From Augochlora pura (lineage: Eukaryota; Arthropoda; Insecta; Hymenoptera; Halictidae): DNA of 64,000 nucleotides. The translations under genes and the position numbers were made by a program. The stretch covers positions 4,154,001 through 4,218,000 of the forward strand of contig NC_135773.1 in the NCBI RefSeq assembly GCF_028453695.1. Direction: 5' to 3'. Below are positions 1 to 11,044 of the stretch, one piece after another. The notes under the pieces were generated by a model. The model was given only the letters and a program-made list of their open reading frames with translations, was not told the origin of the DNA and ran no database searches. How positions within the stretch are numbered: position 1 is the first letter of the stretch; every line of letters begins with the position of its first letter.

Positions 1-985
1 TCGTGTTTATTGAAACCTATATAAATCTGAAATATATCACTCTTGCTACAAAAGGTACAGGAAACATCTGAAGAAATTGAATAAAAAGTAAATCAAAGTT
101 TCAATTATATTTAGCTGAAATCGCGTTCGTTTTTCGACTTACATATTGCCTAGCATTAAACGCGTCGGACCTTTCGATCGAATCTTCCCCTTTTTAACAG
201 ATCGGAATAGCTGCTTTAGCGATTAGCCTAGGTTCTTAATTACGCCAGTCAACCCTCCCCACGAGGATCTCTACCTGGTTACCGAAAAGCGAAAGAATAA
301 TAAAATTTGTTGGATCCTGTAATGGCTCTATCCAGAATCACCGCACTGCTATTCCAGTCTAAAACGTATCCACACGAGTAGTTCCCATCGCGCGAGTCCT
401 CTCGGTAATTACCGGCAACACTAACAATGGATCCACGCTAATTGAACGTCTTCTTTGCCCCCCACGGTCGACTACATCCTTCCGAATCGGTCGATTCCCG
501 CCGGAAAACGGTCCCGCGCGCAATTTCCCCGAAAATATTGGCGCATTGTCTACAAAATCGGGCGTCGGATTGAATTTCCCTGGGAAACGTACGGTCTCCC
601 GATGCCATATTCCCGGGGCCGTTTCGAATATACATAACGCATCGGGTGTAGCCTAGTACAACCCGGGCGCGGTTATGTTAAGTAACCGCGGTATTGGCTC
701 GCGATCGCGGTCATATCCGACCGTGGAATAACCGAACTCATAGACGGCACACGTATCACAAATCGATTCGCATCCTCTCTCCCCCTCTCCCCCTACCATC
801 TACCATCTACCGAGACCGACTCGGTGCCACTTAGGCATCCTCTCGACGAACGACTCGATGAGAGTCCGATGCGAAAGCTCCGACCGTGGATCAGTTCGCG
901 AAATCCGCCGGCGACCGTCTTAGAAAAATTGTCGGAGCTCTCCTGGCCCCGTCGTCCTTGCCAGCCACTGGTTACCGTTCCTGGC
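1..985. other. Gene-free unique sequence, AT-rich then CpG-rich
   Basis: The first ~450 bases are AT-rich. From ~450 to ~985 the DNA turns CpG-rich with a pyrimidine-rich C/T run near 775-800. Overlapping open frames on both strands at 438-637 mirror each other and look like composition effects. No splice-framed exon, RNA gene or repeat recognised. Confidence 0.6.
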
Positions 986-1006
986 GGGGGGGGGGGGGGG
1001 GGGGGG
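986..1006 (+). repeat. Poly-G homopolymer (21 G)
   Basis: An uninterrupted run of 21 G on the + strand at the edge of a CpG-rich block. Runs this long are uncommon and can fold as a G-quadruplex. The exact length may be a sequencing artefact. It creates poly-Gly or poly-Pro in the surrounding open frames, so those frames are not credible genes. Confidence 0.95.
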
Positions 1007-2154
1007 CTGGAGGATCTTGTATTTCGACATCTGGGTCGAGAAGTTTGAAAACGGTATCACTCGTCCCGATATAACGTCTTCGCCACTCAACATTATTTTA
1101 TTTACTGGCGACATGTGTTGCTGATGCTTGTTTGCTGAAATTACTGGAAATTGGTATCGTTTCTCATCTTGATTTCGAACTGGATTTTAAATATATAGTG
1201 GAGAGAGAAATTTGAAGAATTATGTTTAATTGATAAGTGAAGGGAGAGGGAAATTTTTAGGGCAGACTAGGGCAAGCAGGTATTTACATTTTTATTCAGA
1301 TTATACGCCATTTTAACTAACACTAATTACAGGAATTTCTCTGTAATTGTCTCTCAGCTTGTAAATAGGAATTGACAATTTTGGGAGAGAAGAGAAGATT
1401 ATTCGAGCACTGTAGATAGATTTTATGTTTATTAATAATCGGCGAATATAAGAGAGAGGCGAGGATAATTGTCTATTCTTTTCTAAAATTGTCCACTTTT
1501 GTATACAAGTTAAGAGCTAATGCAAGACAATTTTTACTGTAAACCGTCTACATAAAATTGAGACTGATAATAAGTAGTAAAACAATCTACTGAAACTGTC
1601 ATGTCACGACGATAAAAAGATCAGTTTAATGCAAGTTCCATTTTAAAAATCTCGAAATAATGCACAAATTATTATCATATTTAAAGTACCTCTCTTGGAA
1701 AATCACACATTATCAAAAATATTAGTTTCACCCTTTACCACTACTGAAATTTCGAATTTCTGACTAAATAATTTCAAAATGTCAATCTTCGAAATAAAGC
1801 TTAATATTTAAAAATAAAATGAAGTTGCATAGAACGAGATTGAGCAATCCACTGCAACATTTCGAAATCCTGTTACTATAATTTACAATACGATTAAAGT
1901 ATTCAGACTGGGACACCTGCATTTAATCAGTTGTGTGGTACCAGGTATCGTTCGCTAAAATAGCGATGACAGCATCACATCCAGCAACGAATGTTTAGTA
2001 CTAAATCACTGCGGTTGGGATATGCTTCATCTTCTGATAAGAGACTTCAGATAACGGAACACCTCGGTTAGGATACTTAAATTGTGAGAGCCTGAGAGTA
2101 CCTTGACGCATTGCTAGTACTTTATATTCGAGTATATCAATTTTACTTGGCAGA
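1007..2154. other. AT-rich stretch, nothing recognised
   Basis: AT-rich unique-looking sequence with stops in every frame at short spacing. No inverted-repeat element, RNA gene or exon recognised. Confidence 0.6.
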
Positions 2155-2541
2155 TATATGTGTAAATTATTATGTACATTTGTCATTCATACATTCTTTG
2201 CAATGTCATTTTGGCATTCCTTTAAATTTGCTATCAGAAATAGGAAATATTTGTAATTTAATTTGTGGAAATACTTACAGTTTTATTTAGGAAATACTTA
2301 TAATTTAATTTGTGGAAATACTTACTATCTTTTTAGCACATATATGTATCAATTATTATGCACATTTGCCATTACTTACAACATCATTTTGGCATTCCTT
2401 TCAATTTTCTATCAGAAACAGGAAATACTTATCATTTAATTTGTAGAAATAATTATAATTTATTTTGTGAAAATAATTATAATTTATTTTGTGGAAATAA
2501 TTATGATTTATTTTGTGAAAATACTTACAATTTGATTCGTG
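2155..2541 (+). repeat. 186-bp tandem duplication ending in a 24-bp array
   Basis: The block starting at 2155 (TATATGTGTAAATTATTATG) recurs at 2341 (TATATGTATCAATTATTATG), an offset of 186 bp. Both copies then carry ATTTTGGCATTCCTTT and a GGAAATA-type stretch. The second copy runs into five 24-bp units of the form GAAATAATTATAATTTATTT plus TGTG at 2422-2541. Because 24 is divisible by 3, the array stays open in one frame and encodes an 8-residue repeat around NNYNLFC. That frame is a by-product of the repeat, not evidence of a protein. Confidence 0.85.
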
Positions 2542-2847
2542 AGAATACATATAACTGTCTAAAAAGTACCGTTTCATTCAAACATCAAAACACGTTACCA
2601 CGCACATTCTAAAGCGCAGTTTAAACATCGGCCACGTGTATTTGTCCACCGTAAACGCGCGAAGCGTGGCGCATGTTTTATCAATTTCGCAGCTGCAACA
2701 AATCGCCCGGCCAATCTATTACCAGCTTCCACAAGCAAAACGCGCAGACAACGTCGCAGTAAAAAATGACAAAACAGTCCATCGTGTAAACGAAATAGAT
2801 CATTCTCGCAAACGTCCACCATCGCAGAGACGGTACAATTCGTGAGC

Positions 2848-2890
2848 ATCCCCGCGTTTCCCCGCCCCCCCCTCCCCGCCCCGGCCCCCG
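2848..2890 (-). other. G-quadruplex-type G-runs (minus strand)
   Basis: The + strand is almost pure C with single-base breaks. Read on the minus strand it has runs of 5, 4, 4 and 8 G separated by 1-2 bases, a classic G4 layout. It lies ~210 bp before the first assembly gap, in a CpG-rich island (about 2600-3480). Confidence 0.7.
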
Positions 2891-3099
2891 AATCACGCTC
2901 GGTGTACGTCAAACGAGGATTTTTTTTCGCGGAATATCCTCGCTGCGGAATTACGTCCGGAACTAATTTTTCCAGTTCCGTCCGAGGAATCTCGCGCGGT
3001 CGGCGAGCACGCGCGGCCGATGAGCTTCCAGGCGGCAGCCCCTTCACCTCGCCCCGCGCGTCCCTTTCGCGTTCGTTCTACCCTTTGTTTCCCTTCGAG

Positions 3100-3199
3100 N
3101 NNNNNNNNNNNNNNNNNNNNNNNNNNNNNNNNNNNNNNNNNNNNNNNNNNNNNNNNNNNNNNNNNNNNNNNNNNNNNNNNNNNNNNNNNNNNNNNNNNN
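3100..3199. other. Assembly gap (100 N)
   Basis: Exactly 100 N, the usual placeholder for a gap of unknown size. Flanks are GC-rich on both sides and do not match each other. Open frames crossing the Ns (2842-3351, both strands) have no meaning. Confidence 0.99.
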
Positions 3200-3598
3200 G
3201 GCCGGAGGGACGGCGCAGGCCGCAAAGTGTGCAACGGGGGAAAGAAATCATGCAAACTTAATCCCAGGCCGGACATTATTGATTTAGACTTGTTTATGCA
3301 CGGCGGGGAACACTGTCGCGTGTAATCTCTAATTGCCGGCCGGCACACCACCGGGTCTCGGTAACTGTTCCCGCTTTAATTAGGTTCCGGCTTATGTCCC
3401 GAACCCTTCTCGCCGGCACGCTCGATTTTTTCCGGATGTTTCCGGAACGGTTCTAATCTTCCCTGCGGCTACGGCGCCTTTTTATTCACGACCGAGAATT
3501 TCGTTTAATTCGGCGGTTGGGTTCCGTTATCAGTTCTTGATAGCAACCCTTTAATTTGGGCGTGACTCACGGTAACCTGTATTTTATTCTGTTCTCTG

Positions 3599-3686
3599 AA
3601 CCTGTTACGATTTCTTAGAAAACCTGTTGCAATTTCTTAAAAAACTTATTGCAATTTCTTAAAAAACGTATTGCAATTTCTTAGAA
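3599..3686 (+). repeat. 22-bp tandem repeat, 4 copies
   Basis: Four consecutive 22-bp units of the form AACCTGTTGCAATTTCTTAA plus AA, diverging at a few positions (TTACGA/TTGCAA, CCTG/CTTA/CGTA). Non-coding. Confidence 0.9.
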
Positions 3687-3714
3687 GATTATGTAAATTT
3701 TTATGTAAGGGTTT

Positions 3715-3881
3715 GTTTATATTTGTAGTTGTAACGAGTATATTCGTCAAAAATATCTGACTGATTAAAAAGAAATCAATTTAGAGTCGTGATATTTTCT
3801 TTTCTTTCCAAAAAATGATTACGCTTGAAAATACTATAGTCACTGTAACTCTGAAGATGATGTGACACGGCAAAGGGTTAA
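3715..3881 (+). mobile_element. Degraded TTAA element, family B
   Basis: The right end reads GACACGGCAAAGGGTTAA, matching the family B end ACGGCAAGGGGTTAA seen at 57265. Near the left, TAACGAGTATATTCGTC is a worn version of the family's subterminal palindrome. The left terminus itself is not intact, so the start is approximate. Confidence 0.5.
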
Positions 3882-6800
3882 ATTTGCCAAGAAGATCAAT
3901 CTTAAAATTCATTTTTCTCCAACGGTTCAAAACTTATCTCTCAGAGTCCTTGTTTATCTCAATTTTAACAGAGTTAGCTGAGTTAAGCCAGTTAAACTAA
4001 ACTTAATGGAAGATTAATGAAGTGAAACCGGTTGGCCACCGCGAGTCGTCTAAAGCGTTAATTCCGTCGCGAATTCCGAATCCAATCGAGAAACAGCCCG
4101 CTCGAAATTTCCACCCCGGCAAATTACAGAAATTCATCGGCGAGGGTTAAAAAAGAATATCGCCGGCTCGAAATCTGTATGCCGTTCGGCCCGTCATTAA
4201 TTTCCTATTGTTGCCGACGGTCCCCCCCGGGGTACTTCGAGCAGACGGAACATTTTTATTTATCTAGGCGACCAGCTTTCGGCATTGTTAGGCGGTCCAC
4301 GGCGAGCGACGCTGTCAACGTGATGCGAAAGCCGATTCCCGCGTCAGAGACATTCGATCGAATGAAAGGAAAAAAGCGTTGTCCAGAGGAGGAGGTATCC
4401 TATTGCATTCTCAGCTCGGCTGCTGGTAGTCCTTGCGGGGACGCAGCCGACTTCCCTCCCGAGGGAATCCGATTCTCTGTGCCCCCCCCCCCCCAGCCAT
4501 CCATTAATCCTGACTTATCCGAAGCCACGGTTCCGTTCCACGCGAAGACGTATTGGCGGAGTGCGTGAGTATTACCGATTTTCCTGTACCTGATATTGAA
4601 TCGTCCGGATTTTCCTCGACGCTCCGTTGCGCATTAATCTTCGTACGTTCCGAAGAGGCTAACCGTACCTCCTCTGCCGGAATAACGCGCTCCTTGATTT
4701 TATTATTAGACCGAGGACCTTTCTGCTTAATCGATTCTCCGATGGATCTTATGGTGACGAAAATCGGGGATATATCTTTTTCAACGAGTCATATACTTCG
4801 CGATAGAAACAACTCTTGTAGATGGTGAATTTATAGATTCCGTAACAAAATTCAAATTCCAAGCATTCGTTAATTATATTTGACATTAAAAGTGTCTAGT
4901 CTAGGTTACCTGTGTAATAATTACAAGATTGAATTTATTTCGATATTTTCCAATTATTATTTCGGTAGACGTTTCTTCATAATTTTAATATTTATTGAAA
5001 AAGAATTCTCGAACCAATAATAACATCGAGTCAAGAATAAAGTGTGGGTATAATTAATAAACTACATATAACAGAAAATGAAAATATCATATTTTTCTCG
5101 TATTTTAAATAAAATCGGCTCCCAGAAAAAAATGTCCATTAGCAAAAGTCCTTTGTAGATTTCATCGCAGACTCTCTCGTCTATCAATTTGAAAACTGAA
5201 TACAAATACGTCACCGCGGCGGAGAATTAATTACTGGACATTTCAAATTCTCGTTCCATAACCTGACGAAACAAAAATGTAGTGACGCAGCGGCCATTTT
5301 TGCCCAGTTTCTGTAGCTTTTAGTATTGGAAATTAAATTGAGAAAAAAATGGACAGTACTTTTCGGCGCATTGAATAGTTATGTTTCGACCGTGGAATAT
5401 TCGGCGCGCGTTTCAATAATCCGCGTGTGCCGAATTGGTGGACTGTAGGTAAAAAAAGAAAAAAATTGAGCAAAAATCTCTGTTATGAAATCGTAATGCG
5501 AAGGTAAAAAAGGGGAAAGAGTTTTAAGGTAAGGGAATTACGGAGTTCCGAATTGGAACGATCCGCGAGGCGCGCGAGGCGGTAACAGAACATCGCCGTA
5601 CGCGAGAAATTTAATAAAGTCCGGGATATCCTATAAATATCGCCTATCGCTGGCTCCTCCACGGTTCAACGTAATCGTCGGCGGCTGTTAAAACTGAAAT
5701 TAAACTGCAATTTGGCTGTGAAACGAATGACGCGAACTTTCTAACGAATCTAGTAATTAGAGCAGAAAAAATCCGGCTGCTCCGGAAACCTGTATTTTGA
5801 AGACAAATATCTGAATTAGGAGTTTGTAGAAATGTTTGTGAAACGAACTGATTAAGGGTAATTATAATTCGAAAGGATCCAGTGTTTTAAAATCATTTTT
5901 ATAGCCATTTAAACATTTAAGAAACACTTTTCTGTTCAGACTTTGTGAAAGTTTTCATTCTCGTGGTGAAATTCGCGAAGGGATTTTGAACAAATGAAGA
6001 ATAAAAATTAACATGTAGATTTTTGCATAGTTTTCTAGAATAGTAGAGCATTAATTTAGCGAATCCAAATTTATTGACATAATCAGAAGAAATAGAATTG
6101 AAATCGAGATATTAAGGATTCATTTCCTGAAAGTTGAATTCAGCAAAGATTTATTTTTTCTTTTAATTTAATTGAGTTGAGACTATTATAACGCCTAGAC
6201 ATAAATTAAAAATGATGCATTATTATTTCTATTACTTCCAATTTGAACTAATCTGTCATAACTAATTTTGCCATGAATGCCTAAATTCTGCACATTATCT
6301 AATGACGACACCTTTTTCGGTTTTCAACATATCTCGTTTCATTTCCATAATCCTGCCGAAAGCGCACGAAATTCATGATTTACGTCCAGAAATGTTCAAA
6401 AATTCCTTTGTCATCCCGTTCAGCGATCTCAAGAAGTCATACTCGTCGCAGAACCATCAGCCTGGCAACAGCCGAACGTTACGGCGCGTTTACGGCTTGA
6501 GAAATGGAAAGCTAATGACGCGCTGTTTCGAACCCACTGTCGTCACCGCGTGCTACGTAGCGTTACGTTGCAGAAAGCCGGCTTGCCCCGAGAGTCCGGT
6601 GGATTAAAAATTTCACGGTGCTCGTTATCTACAATTATCCGTGAATTGCGCATCAAGCCGAGCGTATCAATTTGAATTAGAATGCCCGGCACGAGATCGG
6701 TACGGTAACGCTGTGTATATGACTTCGGAACGTCAAATAACTCCTCAGCCTCCCCCTCCACCGATATCTTATCAGTCGCGATGTGTGCACACGTCTAGCA

Positions 6801-6972
6801 TATTGGTCTTATGGCTTTACGCCGGGCCAGCCTTACGTAAAATTCCTTTACGTCAGCTGATCGTTTTATCGGCTCGCGATCGTTGCACGGTACGAAATAT
6901 TCGCAGCCTCATTCTGCCGTTGCCGGGCTTTTCGGATAATTAATACGGCTTGAAGAATTATTACCAAAATTA
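3882..6972. other. Gene-free sequence: CpG-rich 4020-4800, AT-rich remainder
   Basis: 4020-4800 is a CpG-rich island with a C run at about 4482-4492 and two open frames (129 and 91 codons) that resemble no family known to me. 4830-6300 is AT-rich with a moderately GC-rich patch at about 5540-5720. 6300-6950 is mixed. No mobile element end or RNA gene recognised. Confidence 0.55.
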
Positions 6973-7214
6973 TTAACCCTTTGCACTCGGGGTTATTTTA
7001 ATTCTAAAGCAAATATAGTTTATTCTGACTTATACAGTATTTATATTTTATGTGAGTTTACTGTATTTTGGGTATCTGAAATTCAGCCTCGTGACTTGTG
7101 CAATAATTATTGTTTTAATTGTTTTTTTTTTTAAATATAAACAGGTTTGACAATGTAAACATTATTTTGGTGGAATTTTTAATGGTGGCAGAAAGGCACC
7201 ACTCAAAGAGTTAA
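6973..7214 (+). mobile_element. TTAA element, family A (242 bp)
   Basis: Starts TTAACCCTTTGCACTCGG and ends CCACTCAAAGAGTTAA, so the inverted ends are flanked by TTAA on both sides. Inside, the ATTTTAATTCTAAAGCAA stretch aligns with other A copies (44082, 59479). Length 242 bp matches 59479-59720 exactly. Too short for a transposase; a non-autonomous, piggyBac-like MITE by target-site and end type (inference). Confidence 0.8.
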
Positions 7215-8448
7215 TTTCTACGCGAAATTAAAATTGCTCGCATTATACTCAAATAGACTTAATTGTCCGTAAAATACAAAAGGCATTCTTTCCTAAATAA
7301 TTTGAATAAATTGAATACAATGCAATCATATCTAGAAATCCTTTATCAGCCTTTATCAGTCATAAATGCATAAAATCCTCAGTCCATTAAAAATCTCGAA
7401 TTTAATATCCCAGCGGACGTAAACCATTGACAATGGAACCGGAATAAAAGTCCTGTTTACTTTAGAATTTAAAAGGTGAAAGTTGCCCAATTTCGATAGA
7501 TAGTGTTTTCGCTTACGGGCGCGTAAACGGCCAGTCTATCTGGAGTCGCGGCTCGCTTCCGCTTTCGTTAATAGCCGAAAGTATCATCAATCAGACCGAG
7601 GGAACAAAGCCGTGCAAATGATATCCGGACGGCTTTCATAGCGCCGCGGCGCATTCATACAGTCGTTCAAACAGTTTCAAAGTAAATAAAAATTTGTGTA
7701 CAGCCGCGATTCGTTTATTCCCGATTGTCCAACCCGCCGTCACCGTCGCTCTCCCCCGACTATATTTCCCTTTGTTTTCGAGTAACGCGGGACCAGCTAG
7801 TACATGATTCGATAAAGTTAATTTGTCCGCGTTCTACGAATAAAGCGAACCGGTCCACGGTCCCGCGGAACGCGTTTAATCGCGGCATTTTTTTCTCCGT
7901 TTTCGGGGCCGCCACGAAAGACGATTCTGTTACCGGCGCCGGAAACAGGAGACGATAAACGGGGATTAAGCAGCCGACGATTTAGTTTTTCGTCGATGCG
8001 CGCGGGCTCGTCGAAAAAAAAAATGGCGTGTATAGGAATTGATAAGAGCGAGGCGAACCGTTCCCAGCGTTTCGCGGCGAGCTTTCAGCTGTTCGCCTTG
8101 ATAATGCGTTCGCGGGCTAACCGCGCGCGCGGCACTCAGTTATTGACTCGGCTTTATCAGATCCGGCGAACATTTTAAATACGCTTCAGACACGAACGTT
8201 CTCTGCGGCAGAGCGCGGCGGCCCCGGCTGCGGAACAACCGACCCGCTATTTCCCGCCGACTAACATTCGCGCGACTGAAAATTTACCGGGGGGACTCTC
8301 GGCGAATCGATCGACGCCGCAACGTCGGCGACGACCACGCTTTTTCACTTCCGTGGCCCGCGGACAAAATTCCACGGAATCCGAAATCAAACGGCGGAAT
8401 AAGCCGCGGCAATTGTAAATTACCGGTCGCGAAACGCAAGTTTCCCTC
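7215..8448. other. AT-rich then CpG-rich island, no gene recognised
   Basis: 7215-7490 is AT-rich. From ~7500 to 8448 the sequence is CpG-rich with many CGCG and GCGGC words. Short open frames at 7725-7958 and 7996-8178 show no domain. The island continues beyond the GA tract to about 8870. Confidence 0.55.
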
Positions 8449-8513
8449 GAGAGAGAGAGAGAGAGGGAGAGAGAGAGAGGGAGGGAGAGAGAGAGGGAGA
8501 GAGAGAGAGAGAG
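8449..8513 (+). repeat. (GA)n microsatellite with GGA interruptions
   Basis: About 65 bp of GA dinucleotides broken by GGGA steps, inside a CpG-rich block. Similar GA/CT tracts recur at 20.3, 22.3, 22.5, 31.4, 35.8, 40.9, 48.6, 56.6 and 63.8 kb. Confidence 0.95.
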
Positions 8514-8900
8514 CGCCGCCTTTGATTTACGAGCCGTCGTTCGTTCGGCGTCAACTTGTGTGTTTCTAGAAGAATTCTAACGGCTAGAAATCACCGTCGA
8601 CGAACGAACTGTACCGTCGTCCCGCCTCCCCGCGACCCCCGTAATTTCTGCTCGTGATATTTCGTCACGGCGACGGTAGACGAATTTACGACGCGGTCGC
8701 GTTGTCATTGCGAATGAAACGGCGACGTAACACAGTGTCTGCTCCCACGCGCTATTGTTTCAGCAAATATTTGTCGTCCTCGGATTCTTAAGAAACCGCG
8801 ATTGTCACGCGTGCTTCGTCATCCTGGAAATCGGCGAGCAATTTGGCTATAATTAGAATGACGTGCTGATGACGTTTCGATAGATTTGTTACGAAGCAGC

Positions 8901-8990
8901 TTAACTCTTTGCACTCCGAATGCTTCTTAATAAAAAGTTTTTACATTTAAGAGTGCAGCAACTCCGAGACATTTTTATTTTGGCGCACCT
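8901..8990 (+). mobile_element. Truncated family-A-like TTAA end
   Basis: TTAACTCTTTGCACTCCGAA closely matches the family A left end, but the expected A interior does not follow and no right end is seen within 250 bp. Probably a decayed end. Confidence 0.4.
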
Positions 8991-9031
8991 GAGAACTGAA
9001 CTTCTGTTTTGTTAAAAAATAAGGTCGTGAA

Positions 9032-9356
9032 TTAACACGTTGAGTGCCACGGGGGTCACCGGTGACCGGCACTGAACTTGGCAGTGACGCCATGGGGGCC
9101 ACCGGTGACCGGCGCGCTCGGATTGATGAAAATATATATAATTTAAACAAATGACAATACTTATAAATTTTTTATTATTATCATCGTTGATGTAGTGGTG
9201 TGAGGAAATGAATGCCTTATAAAACATCTGAGAATAGTTTTATTTGTACATGAAATATAGTTTTATTATGTGACATTATATGTATCGCATAATAGAAAAT
9301 TCATCGTGGCGCCACGGACAATTCCTGTGAAATGGGCGTGGCATTCGACGTGTTAA
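9032..9356. mobile_element. TTAA element, family D (325 bp)
   Basis: Starts TTAACACGTTGAGTGCCACG and ends CGTGGCATTCGACGTGTTAA: a 16-bp imperfect inverted repeat inside TTAA duplications. Just inside the left end a 25-bp block occurs twice at 43-bp spacing (9046-9070, 9089-9113); the first contains the palindrome GTCACCGGTGAC and the second a one-base variant. No coding capacity. Another D-type end lies at 45912-45938. Confidence 0.8.
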
Positions 9357-9416
9357 TAATAACAATTCATTTATTTCAGTAATATAGTTTCTGGTAAAAT
9401 GAAGGGAATTTGAGAT

Positions 9417-9675
9417 TTAACCCTTAGCGGTTCCATGTCGAGTGTGTCCTATCTCGACACAGATACGAACTCGACTGTTCACCGATAGATTATATACTAG
9501 CTTCGTACATGGCCAAAAATTACTGCAATGTCACTTAACTGGAACGATAATGACGAATCGAAGAGAAATACCTTTCGTAATGAAATCACCAAAATTAAGG
9601 ATTGGGCAAAATCCAAAATAAACGGTGCCAAGCGGATGAGTCGCGAAACCTATGCGCACCGCAAAGGGTTATTAA
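9417..9675. mobile_element. TTAA element, family E
   Basis: Left end TTAACCCTTAGCGGT; right end ACCGCAAAGGGTTATTAA. The 9-11 bp ends are inverted copies with one mismatch. The right target site reads TTAT/TTAA, so the exact right border is ambiguous by three bases. The last TTAA is shared with the next element. A short open frame inside has no recognised domain. Confidence 0.6.
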
Positions 9676-9780
9676 CAGTTTCACTAAGGATAATCAGTGG
9701 CGGAACAGCAGCGCCAATAGAGTCAGTGCGCCGATAGCGAATGGCGCGACAGCGGCGCCTACGGAGCGCAAAGTTGTTAA
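9672..9780. mobile_element. Short TTAA element, family F (109 bp)
   Basis: Starts TTAACAGTTTCACT and ends GGAGCGCAAAGTTGTTAA, giving weak inverted ends between two TTAA sites. It abuts family E and shares its TTAA. The interior is GC-rich with GGCGCGAC/GCGGCGCC words. Only this copy is visible, so confidence is modest. Confidence 0.4.
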
Positions 9781-10569
9781 CGCGTCGTTGTTGCGTTAAT
9801 AAAAGGTCGCCGTTTTTTCGCGTCGCAGAAAGTTCAGGTATTCGTCAGATATCCGTATACCGTGGCCCATCCCGATGTCAACGACACGTTAATGCTAACA
9901 ATGCTCGTTAGGGAGGCCGCCTCCGTTATTTCCCTCTCCGTCGTTGTTTTATCCGTCCGCCGCGGGGGCCGGAGACAACTTCACCGTTTGGACAGCTCGG
10001 TAATTCATCGCGTCTTGGCAAATTGGGTCGAGTTAGTTCGCCGGAATGTTGAAAAGACATTCCGACAGGATTCGTCCGCCCGGTAGGACGGGGGAGGGGG
10101 CAGGGGGGCAGGGGGCCAGGGAACCGCGCGGAACGCTCATGATATTGCTCCTCGTCCCGCGAAATAGTCCCCGGCCCCGACGTACCGCAGAACTTGGAAC
10201 TATTACGTACAAAGTTGTCGTAAGTTCCCAAGATTTTCCACTTCCGTTCCTCTCTTTATCTTCGATTCCCGATAACGGGGGACCCCCGGCCGCGACGGCG
10301 GATCGCGGAACCGCCTCTTGGATTCTTCCTAACGTTTCGCCGTGCCGTGGATCCGACGAACACCGTCGCGTCGCGTCGCGTCGTCGTCCTCGCTGATCAT
10401 TATCCTGCTTCTCGGTTATTTCTGAGCTAGGATTCGCGTAAATTCGCTATGCGAACGTGTTACGCGGTGCAGACTATGGAACTTTTATCAACGGTGGTTT
10501 CGTTATTAACCAATTAAGTATGTTTGACGACTATATCCGTCATGGAGATATGGCGGAATTTTATTATTA
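9781..10569. other. CpG-rich island with G-quadruplex run, no gene
   Basis: CpG-rich until about 10480. At 10090-10121 the + strand has G5-G5-G6-G5-G3 runs separated by 1-3 bases, a strong G4 pattern. A short GTCGC pentamer repeat lies at about 10367-10385. Open frames of ~100-116 codons on both strands overlap the G-run and carry no domain. Confidence 0.55.
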
Positions 10570-11044
10570 TTAATCTTTTGCGCTCGAAACAATTTTAACT
10601 ATAATTCTAAAATAATTCCTTTGGCTTATAGTATTCCCATTTTAAATAACAAAGTGAATTTTATGTAATTAATTCTCGTGATTCAAACTAACATAAGGTA
10701 ATATTAAGAATCTTTTAAATGCAAACTTTGTTAATATAGAAATGAGTTTGGAACAGATCAGAGCAATATTAACAATTTACCGACCGGTAGCCACTGAATC
10801 GGTTATCATAGTAACCAATAATTTGATATCTATTATCGAGATCAATGTGTTAGATTGCACTACCGTAAGCTTCACTATTATTATATAATTAAAAAAAAAA
10901 TAGAAAACCTTTCGCGATTAATAAAATAAATAAAATGAAAGTAGAGACGAAAATTTAACACAGAGCTAAATTTTTACGACTCGACGACCGATCGGTAAAG
11001 TGTTAAAGGTGCCTCAGAGTCACCCCTCGAGTGCAAAGGGTTAA
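10570..11044 (+). mobile_element. TTAA element, family A, split by a family C insertion
   Basis: Left end TTAATCTTTTGCGCTCGAAA, right end CTCGAGTGCAAAGGGTTAA. Total 475 bp; subtracting the nested element with one TTAA (234 bp) leaves 241 bp, the normal family A size. The insert sits at a TTAA inside A, at the place corresponding to TTTTTAATGGTGG in the 6973 copy. Confidence 0.85.
10769..11006 (-). mobile_element. TTAA element, family C, nested inside family A
   Basis: Left TTAACAATTTACCGACCGGT, right ACCGATCGGTAAAGTGTTAA. The ends are inverted copies of the family C terminus and TTAA flanks both. Length 238 bp, close to the 241 bp of the 27624 copy. The Cs strong end lies on the right here, so the element is in reverse orientation. 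Confidence 0.85.

Noticed and set aside
2595..3351. Open frames of 139-152 codons around the first gap
   Set aside because: Several pass through the N run and the rest are GC-rich overlapping frames on both strands without a domain.
5632..5665. TATAAATA motif as a promoter
   Set aside because: No Initiator at the expected distance and no coding sequence downstream.
9528..9737. 69-codon frame inside the family E element
   Set aside because: It crosses the right end of the element into family F and has no domain; not a transposase.
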